From: Jimgerdemannia flammicorona
Taxonomy: Eukaryota; Mucoromycota; Endogonomycetes; Endogonales; Endogonaceae
Length of the DNA stretch: 14,145 bases
Assembly: GCA_003990745.1 (NCBI GenBank)
Contig: RBNI01004388.1
Span: forward strand, 1-14,145
Direction of reading: 5' to 3'
The notes beneath the pieces were generated by a model. That model saw only the letters and a list, made by a program, of their open reading frames with translations, was not told where the DNA came from and made no database searches. Position numbers and translations under genes: made by a program. Below are positions 8,816 to 14,145 of the stretch, in pieces (the stretch's first letter is position 1; every line of letters starts with the position of its first letter).

Positions 8816-10540
8816 ATTTTATATTTTTCATATGCTATTTACCATTTGCCAATTTCTTTCTTAGATCTTACAGATATACTACATACTCATTTGCAATCTT
8901 CAAAAGCTCTATCTCTCTCTTCTTATCAATTATATACTTCTCCTCCTCCAACAGTACAGCCATCAACTTATCTCAGAGCCTATATACTACCTTTTCTCCT
9001 CATAAGATATCTTCTCAGTATGCCTTACTAATAAGTAATATAAACATCAATCTGTCTTAACTCCACAGCTATTATATTTGATAGTATCTTTGATAACCAT
9101 TTCTCACCTCTCAATATCTCCTCTCCAGAGTCTACCTCTGTCTCTCAACTCTATGACTACTATTGTCATTTATCCTCACCAACTTATCTCCATCTTTCTT
9201 CTGTATATCTGTAGCTTGTCTCCTCTCTCCACAGTCGGAACCTCATACTGAATCTGTGCTCCTTTATTTATTACTATATCCTTAGCTACTTTACTTTATT
9301 CTTGAGTCACACTCTCTTCTAGTTCACTCTATATAGTATTGATATCTCTACTGCCTAGGTGCTGGCCCTTGCTCAGCTACCTCAGCTGTCCCTACTACTT
9401 CTGGACTTTTCTTCAAACTTGCAAACAACTCTCTTTACTACTGTTTTCCTTGAGCTCTATCCCAAGCTGTCTGATCCAGATACACTACTTGCTATTGTTA
9501 ATCTCTATTACTATTTTAGCCTCAAACTCCTTCAAAGACAGTCTTCTCCTTTTTACTACCTCCACTAAATCCTCTATATGTATCTCCAGCAAATCCTCCT
9601 CCTTCTTAAGTATCTCCTTCACTTTTGATATCTTATATTGGACTATTAGTGCTATTGGACAATCCCTCATTACTAGTCTTATTCAAATATCTATATTACC
9701 TATTCTGGAATCTGTTCTCTCTCAGACCAAGAACCTGATATTTACCACATCTCTATACTTCTTGATAGTATTAAAAATAAGCCTTTGGACCTCTTTCTTC
9801 TTTACTGTAGAGATATTTATCACTACTAACTAAACTTTATAGAAGTTCTAGTACAGGTATCTCACTATTAGAATTACTACTCTCCTGACTACTACTCCTT
9901 TCTCTATCATTTATAGCATCAGATCCCCAATCTCAATATCTACTTTGACCCCCTTAAGTTTCTTTAGAAACTTCACTAAGGCTGCTCCTTTTACCTTCTG
10001 GATTAGCAATTTTAGGACCTTTTTTACTATAACTGTCAAGCCTTAGAAGTACAGAGTGACTGTAAATTCAGATACTGATTTCTTAAGTAATAGTACTACT
10101 ATTAGTCATATTATATTATCAGTCAAGTTCTCAGACCTTATATTACTCCTCTATCCAGACCTTCTATCAATTAGTATATTTGGATTTTTTTTCCAAATTA
10201 TCGGTCACCCCTCCATCAGTAGTTTCCCTATCTCTCTCAGCTACTACTCATTTAGCTCTATCCCTACCACTGTTCTGAGCAGCCCCCCCAGACTCTGTAG
10301 CCTTCACCTTCTCCTTATTATTCTGCAGCCATCTATCCAAATCTACTGACTAATCTCTCATCTTGATCTTATCTACAAAGCTCACTCTCCCAGTTTTCTG
10401 TGCTCTAGTACCTGATCCCCCTCTACTGTCAAATCAATACTTCACTAAATAAGAGTATTTCCAATCTCTCTCTAAGCTATAGCTTCTCTCTACATACTAC
10501 ATTTCAGTTGAATATACTAAGGTCACCCTATCTAGCATAC
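8816..10540 (-). pseudogene. LINE-D: long ORF1 fragment, minus strand
   Basis: On the minus strand this parallels LINE-B ORF1 from about 2070 to 3730. It begins at the right with VSFVDKIKM near 10.36 kb (LINE-B TFADKVKI), then NLEKNPN near 10.19 kb. Next is an open stretch of 61 codons at 9485-9670 that contains EDLVEVVKRRRLSLKEFEAK and matches LINE-B EDLAGAVERRRLTWKEYEAK. It ends at the left in a segment matching the last third of ORF1 (about 8.82-9.06 kb). Because D stays in one frame where LINE-B shifts, it helps define the original ORF1. Long open frames on the plus strand here are antisense shadows of this purine-rich sense strand. The right boundary, about 10.54 kb, is set by the change in base composition and is approximate. 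Confidence 0.8.
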
Positions 10541-10589
10541 TCCTCAGAACTTTAAATTAATAATATATTCCTAATACTTTTTCTCAAAA

Positions 10590-11890
10590 AAGTAATCAAA
10601 ATATAGAGATATTTATTTAAGTAATTGAAATATATTCAGAAGAGATTATCTGGCTCAATACTTTTTATACCAAAGAAAGAAACTTAAAAACTCTATATAA
10701 ACTTAGAATACTCTACTGTTAATAGAGAAAGATACTTATTTTCTACTCTTAATTGATGATCTTCTAGGTCAACTATATATAATATTTAAGTATTTCAGCA
10801 GTATAGACCTCTTTTCAAAATTTTATAAAATACCAATAGATTTTAAAAATATTCAGAAGACAGTCTTATTTATTTTAAAAAAACTATTTAAATACTTCAA
10901 AGTCCTTTAGTCTTGTAATATATAACTAATATTTTAGTAAAAAATAAACTTAGTCAATATCATATTTATTTATAATAATCTAATTATCTATATATATAAT
11001 TTTAATATTTCATTAGTAAATTATAAGGGTATTTATAATATCTAGAGAAATTTTTCTGACTTATCATAAAGAATCTTCTGAGACTTAATATTAAAAAATA
11101 CTAATTTCATAATAAAAACTCAAATTTCTTAAATTTGTAGTTTCTATAAAAGAAATACATTAGAGCTAAAGAAAAGAGAAAAGTGCAATAATTGATATAT
11201 ACTGAAGACTTTAAAGAAAACTGAATTCTTTCTGATTTATATATTCTATTATTAGAGATTTTACAGAAATATTACCAAAATCTCTAATTCTACTATAGTT
11301 CTCTTATTAAAAGAAGCTAAGTCTATTTTGAGATATTATATATTTAGTTTATTTATTTCATTAAGCTTAAAGATTTGATGCTCAAAGTTTTTAATAAAAA
11401 CTCTAATTCTATATTTTTACTAAAGATTACAAATTAAATATTTTATTATTTTTTGACAAAGTAACTATAGACTATAGCAAGTTTATATTAATATTATAGC
11501 TTCCTCATCCTATAATTGACCCCTTTTATTTCAGATATATTATAATATATTAAGATTTAGCTTTGATATTTTTATATCAATATAGTGATATTTAATATTA
11601 ATATATTAAAAATAAGTAAAATTTAAAGTATTTAATTTTTATGAATTTCACTAGTCTCTAAGATGATTAAGTTATTTGAATTATATTTTGAGAAATCTTA
11701 ATAAATATTTATCTATATAAAAATTATCTCTTATTATATTCTTTATATTGAAGATTCTAAAAAATTTCTTTTACTAAAAAGAGGTAAAACATTAGTAAAT
11801 ATAGTTGTATTGTTTTTCAATAAATATTGTATGCTATTATTATCATTATTAATAATTTAAAATAGCCATATTTCAATCATCACAAAGCTT
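10590..11890 (+). pseudogene. Ty3/gypsy pol remnant (RT then RNase H), heavily mutated
   Basis: This AT-rich stretch has no long ORF, but reading through stops and frame changes gives the ordered blocks of an LTR-retrotransposon polymerase. They are: SGSILFIPKKE (10649-10681), the RT N-terminal block; LIDDLLGQL (10749-10775); KYFSSIDL (10788-10811), carrying the first RT Asp; a tract near 10.99-11.01 kb where YxDD should be but no Asp pair is readable; KFVVSIKEIH (about 11.13 kb), the usual LGFVVS..GIH; EKSAIID and KLNSF further on; FYRNITKISN (about 11.26 kb), the usual FYRRFI.NFSKI block; and KNFFY.KEVKH (11760-11792), resembling the RNase H end that precedes integrase. Gag, protease, integrase and LTRs are not found; LINE-D lies on the left, and the block stops at about 11.9 kb on the right. 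Strongly AT-biased decay fits RIP. Family identity is fairly secure. Confidence 0.75.
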
Positions 11891-12203
11891 ATAATATACT
11901 ATATTTCTCATATCTATACTACTATAGTCTATTTATTATAAAGCTTTATATATTTCTCTAATATAATTTATATCTTACTGGTGCTTAGAAATATTCTGAG
12001 TCCTATTGTTTCAAGAATGAAGATTCAGATATTGTGAATTAAAAGGGAAAAGATTACCAAAACTGGACTGATTGATATAGGTACTTTATCACCTCAGCAC
12101 CACCTTTTGTCAGGACATTAGTGAGTGGCAATCCATATTTGAATCATTGGATTTTCCTAATTCAATGTTAATGCTTAAATACTGTTCTTATTCAGGTGCA
12201 AAA
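11891..12203. other. Transition from the AT-rich repeat block to host DNA; no gene seen
   Basis: Composition climbs from extremely AT-rich to ordinary at about 11.97-12.05 kb, but no CpG appears until 12204. I find no ORF, LTR end, integrase block or target-site duplication here. The integrase that should follow RNase H is absent or unrecognisable. Confidence 0.5.
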
Positions 12204-12299
12204 TCGAATTTCGAAATCGCTCGGTGAATGGAACTGTTGAAAAAGAAAAAGAAAGAGACTAATCTGTGTCGCCAACACATGTGATGTAGTCCTTTTGCG

Positions 12300-12309
12300 G
12301 TGACGTCAC
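12300..12309. promoter_or_regulatory. CRE-type palindrome GTGACGTCAC
   Basis: This is a perfect 10-bp palindrome containing TGACGTCA, the binding site of ATF/CREB-family bZIP factors, which fungi have. Another perfect palindrome, CACATGTG (an E-box type), lies 16 bp upstream at 12276-12283. Both sit in the first CpG-containing host DNA beyond the repeats, upstream of short ORFs at 12341 and 12529. A promoter role is inferred from these sites only. Confidence 0.4.
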
Positions 12310-12340
12310 ACTGCACCACAAGTCAACAAAGCGCAAAAAT

Positions 12341-12744
12341 TTGCATAGGTTCCTGCTATCTCTTCTGTTTCCCCTCCCTCCCCACAGATCCCCCCCAAGA
12401 TTAGCTCACCCTTTGAGTGTGTCCCAGCGGAATCTCCTGGGATGTTCGTTCAAATACGCGCAGGGTGTTGGGATTGATAGTTGTCTTCGTGAGGACAGTC
12501 TCCACGCACCTTGTGTTGAAGGGTCTGAGCAATCCCTTTCACCGGGGATAGGGGAAAAATTGGTGGGCGCAGTGGTCCTTCTAAGGGTGTTGTCCTTCAA
12601 CGGACATTGCGTGCTGTCGGTTACGCCGCCGACATTAAAAAAATCGCCGTGCTCGCAGGACCTCAAGTCTTGAAGTCCATTCGTCGTCATGGAGTTAGGT
12701 AATCTGCTTTTACACAAACGAACACGCGAACGCATACTAACCAT
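12341..12744. other. Overlapping short open frames on both strands; coding status undecided
   Basis: Three open frames overlap in this CpG-rich stretch: plus 12341-12673 (110 codons, from ATG), plus 12529-12702 (57 codons, no ATG, ending in KSIRRHGVR) and minus 12406-12744 (112 codons, from ATG). I recognise none. The 12529-12702 frame has the most protein-like composition (KGVVLQRTLRAVGYAADIKK in its middle) and could be an exon. A CCCTCCCCACAG tract at about 12376-12387 looks like a plant or fungal 3' splice site, which would suit a plus-strand gene. At most one of these can be the real gene, and possibly none is. Confidence 0.25.
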
Positions 12745-12818
12745 CTCGCTGGTCTAAGATAATGACAGCCGCTATCCATGGGATGTGGCAGATGTGGGTT
12801 CAAATCCCACGCGAGATT
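12743..12818 (+). tRNA. tRNA-like sequence, probably a tRNA pseudogene; isotype not assignable
   Basis: A 7-bp acceptor stem ATCTCGC (12743-12749) pairs perfectly with GCGAGAT (12811-12817). The T arm is perfect: GTGGG, loop TTCAAAT, CCCAC (12794-12810), including a good B box GGTTCAAATCC. T8 and G9 are followed by a 3-bp D stem GTC/GAC whose loop lacks the usual GG. The anticodon stem GCCGC/GTGGC (12768-12772 and 12785-12789, one G-T pair) closes a 12-base loop instead of 7, and the base after the first loop position is A, not the required U33. A normal intron does not fix this. The fold is too good for chance, but the gene is probably dead or highly derived. No T-run terminator lies close downstream; the nearest is T5 at 12961. 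Confidence 0.55.
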
Positions 12819-13149
12819 ACTCTGTATGCAACCTGTGTTCTAACTATGATTTATTCGCTTTCAAATACGATCAACGTACCCTCGATTTGTTGTAAGGACC
12901 TTCGAAGTTCTCATGCCTATACTGACATTGTTGTCGCCACATCTTCCTTCTAATCGGATCTTTTTCGGACGGAACAATAGGTCTCAGAATATGGAGACGC
13001 TATTTCCAAGTGCAAACGTACAACACCCCGGTTACGAGCAAGGTATTGAAAACTTGAGTGGAAGGGTAGTGTAATGTATCAGGTTCGACATCGAGTAGGA
13101 ATGGTCCTGGATATTCCACTAATATTGGATACAATCGCCACCGTCACTT
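12819..13149. other. No gene recognised
   Basis: This is ordinary-composition host DNA with normal CpG content. The only ATG-started frame overlapping it begins inside the tRNA-like sequence and reads like a shadow. I see no repeat or structural RNA. Confidence 0.4.
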
Positions 13150-13464
13150 CTATGCGAAGAACTTCGATTCCTCTTTCCTCTGGCTACTTCTTCTACGACT
13201 TGGGTGACGATATTTCCACGACTCTGACGACGACGTTTCGGCGACTTTGACAACGATGCTTCGATGACGCGGACAACAATGAGTTGCAGTACAATACACC
13301 TGGTGAGAACCCTTTTCGTGTGCCTGGAAATCTCTCGTTGTTTGTGTGATGGTGCGGGGTGTCAGCTGTTGAACACGTTCAATGGGTAGAGGAAGGGAGT
13401 GGCGACATAAAACGGGTATTGAAACTTGCTTATCGTTTGTGAAAGTGATTTTGGATGAAGCCAT
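13150..13464 (-). CDS. Small ORF of unknown function (104 aa), Ser/Arg-rich C-terminus
   Basis: The ORF starts MASSKITFTND and ends in a basic, Ser/Arg-rich tail (SRRRSSQRKEESKFFA). The start has A at -3 and G at +4, a good eukaryotic context. It contains three clustered Cys/His near the middle (TATHCCPRHR) but no motif I can name, and no signal peptide or membrane segment. A second minus-strand frame open from about 13364 to 13120 overlaps it and is also protein-like (GNIVTQVVEEVARGKRNRSS), so the true product may be spliced or use that frame. It is divergent from the ORF starting at 13616. Unrecognised; the coding call is tentative. Confidence 0.33.
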   Translation of the reverse strand: MASSKITFTNDKQVSIPVLCRHSLPLPIERVQQLTPRTITQTTRDFQAHEKGSHQVYCTATHCCPRHRSIVVKVAETSSSESWKYRHPSRRRSSQRKEESKFFA

Positions 13465-13615
13465 TATTTAAACCAGATAATTATGTAGCAGGTGGTTGTT
13501 CAGGTTGTATGCACTAATTATATATATATATTATTGATGCATAAAAATTCTTCTGTCAGTTTAGGTTATAAACACCAGAAGGATGTCTCACATAATTTAG
13601 ATCTGATACGTCAGA
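13465..13615. promoter_or_regulatory. Shared 151-bp spacer between divergent ORFs, with TATA-like tract
   Basis: This spacer lies between two ORFs pointing away from each other. It holds a symmetric AT tract at 13516-13535 with (TA) repeats that could serve as a TATA element on either strand, plus ATAAAAA at 13541. A bidirectional promoter is possible only if the flanking ORFs are real. Confidence 0.25.
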
Positions 13616-13978
13616 ATGGCTTCCTCGGGCAGCACCAACTTTGATCCGACGCCGATCGTTAATTCGACGGCTTTCCTCTTCGGCGAGAGTCACTTATTCC
13701 ATACGACAGCTCTTGGCTTCTTCGATACAGCGCTGCTCAGCTGTGGCACAGCTTCAACAGGAGTGGCTTCAATATTTCGGCAATAGGTGACGGCTGTCTT
13801 CAGTTATTACACTACGGGAATGCTATTTAGTAGTATGGATACAGCGGCGCTCACCTTCTTCGGTGCGAACGATTACAATACGACAATATTCACCTTTCTT
13901 CGCTCTACACAGTTCTTCAATGATTATAAGTGTTTCGCTGTAAGACATGAAGGTAGGGGGCTACGATGCAGTTGATTC
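13616..13978 (+). pseudogene. Unknown ORF interrupted by a single in-frame TAG (about 120 codons)
   Basis: ATG 13616 has an excellent context (A at -3, G at +4) and starts MASSGSTNFDPTPIVN. One TAG at 13784-13786 interrupts the frame, which then stays open in the same register to the stop at 13976-13978. The product would be rich in Thr, Ala and Phe, with loose internal repetition (TALGFFDTALLS; DTAALTFFGAND). The complementary strand reads as Glu/Arg-rich helical segments (EQRCIEEAKSCRME, AEEESRRINDRRR) but with several frame breaks. The TAG could lie in an unrecognised intron, or the ORF could be a pseudogene or chance. No family is recognised, and which strand codes, if either does, is open. 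Confidence 0.3.
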
Positions 13979-14023
13979 GGTATCAAAATTCAAGGTTTTT
14001 TTGCGCGGCCTTCATCTCCGGTG

Positions 14024-14122
14024 TCATATGATCTTAATATTCGTTGTTATTTGCAATGTTCCTTTTCCGCCGTCCTCAACTGCCTTTGCTTGAGTAGATG
14101 GCAGTATTTGATTGTCAGCCAT
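14024..14122 (-). CDS. Short ORF (32 aa), possible first exon or chance
   Basis: MADNQILPSTQ opens a 32-codon frame ending at TGA (14024-14026). Its composition is protein-like and soluble. It begins only a few bases from the T-run that ends the window, so upstream context is missing. It could be the first exon of a minus-strand gene leading into the Glu/Arg-rich antisense readings at 13.6-13.95 kb, but I found no convincing splice pair. Unrecognised. Confidence 0.18.
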   Translation of the reverse strand: MADNQILPSTQAKAVEDGGKGTLQITTNIKII

Positions 14123-14129
14123 CCATTCG

Positions 14130-14145
14130 TTTTTTTTTTTTTTTT
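14130..14145. repeat. T-run (16 bases) at the window edge
   Basis: Sixteen T residues run off the right end. They could be a simple homopolymer, or the A-tail of a minus-strand retroelement whose body lies beyond the window. Confidence 0.6.

Noticed and set aside
8773..9833. Long Ser/Leu/Tyr/Phe-rich frames on the plus strand that look like membrane proteins
   Set aside because: They are complements of the purine-rich ORF1 of LINE-D, whose minus-strand peptide matches LINE-B.
10056..10349. 97-codon plus-strand frame with a hydrophobic look
   Set aside because: Antisense to the start of LINE-D ORF1.
10540..12050. AT-rich block as a centromere, replication origin or mitochondrial insert
   Set aside because: Ordered Ty3/gypsy RT and RNase H blocks explain most of it, and no tandem repeat is seen.
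12762..12953. 63-codon plus-strand frame
   Set aside because: It starts inside the tRNA-like sequence and has no protein-like feature of its own.
1..14145. CRISPR array, bacterial operon, prophage or toxin system
   Set aside because: There are no spaced direct repeats, no ribosome-binding-site-led operons, and the content is eukaryotic retroelements.

Overview
The window looks like part of a transposon-rich chromosome of a filamentous fungus, most likely an ascomycete. This is inferred from non-LTR (LINE) and Ty3/gypsy remnants decayed by C-to-T/G-to-A mutation in a RIP-like way, and from a sharp return to ordinary CpG content at about 12.2 kb. The species cannot be named. I see no bacterial features, no CRISPR array, and nothing I would call a new cellular system.

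Region 1-7.95 kb is a nest of LINEs from one family. LINE-A lies on the minus strand (1-1849, continuing at 7658 to about 7946). It carries the 3' part of ORF2: reverse transcriptase (RT) and C-terminal region. It was interrupted twice: by a 108-bp insertion (1195-1302, 14-bp target-site duplication) and by LINE-B, a full-length plus-strand copy (1850-7640). LINE-B ends in an A-tail and is flanked by perfect 17-bp duplications (1833-1849 and 7641-7657). It has a short 5' UTR, ORF1 (1934-3844), ORF2 (3876-7485; AP-endonuclease, RT, Cys/His tail) and a 3' UTR. Every ORF is broken by stops and frameshifts, many explicable by C-to-T transitions, so none is functional.

Region 7.95-10.5 kb holds two older ORF1 fragments, LINE-C (plus) and LINE-D (minus). 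They meet tail to tail at a small palindrome and are richer in TA than A and B. Region 10.6-11.9 kb is very AT-rich with no long ORF. Reading through stops and frame changes shows the order of a Ty3/gypsy RT followed by RNase H, on the plus strand.

Region 12.2-14.1 kb looks like single-copy host DNA. It holds a perfect CRE-type palindrome, a tRNA-like sequence with an oversized anticodon loop, a divergent pair of small ORFs sharing a 151-bp spacer, a few other short ORFs of unknown meaning, and a T-run at the right edge that may be the A-tail of another minus-strand retroelement. No host gene could be named.
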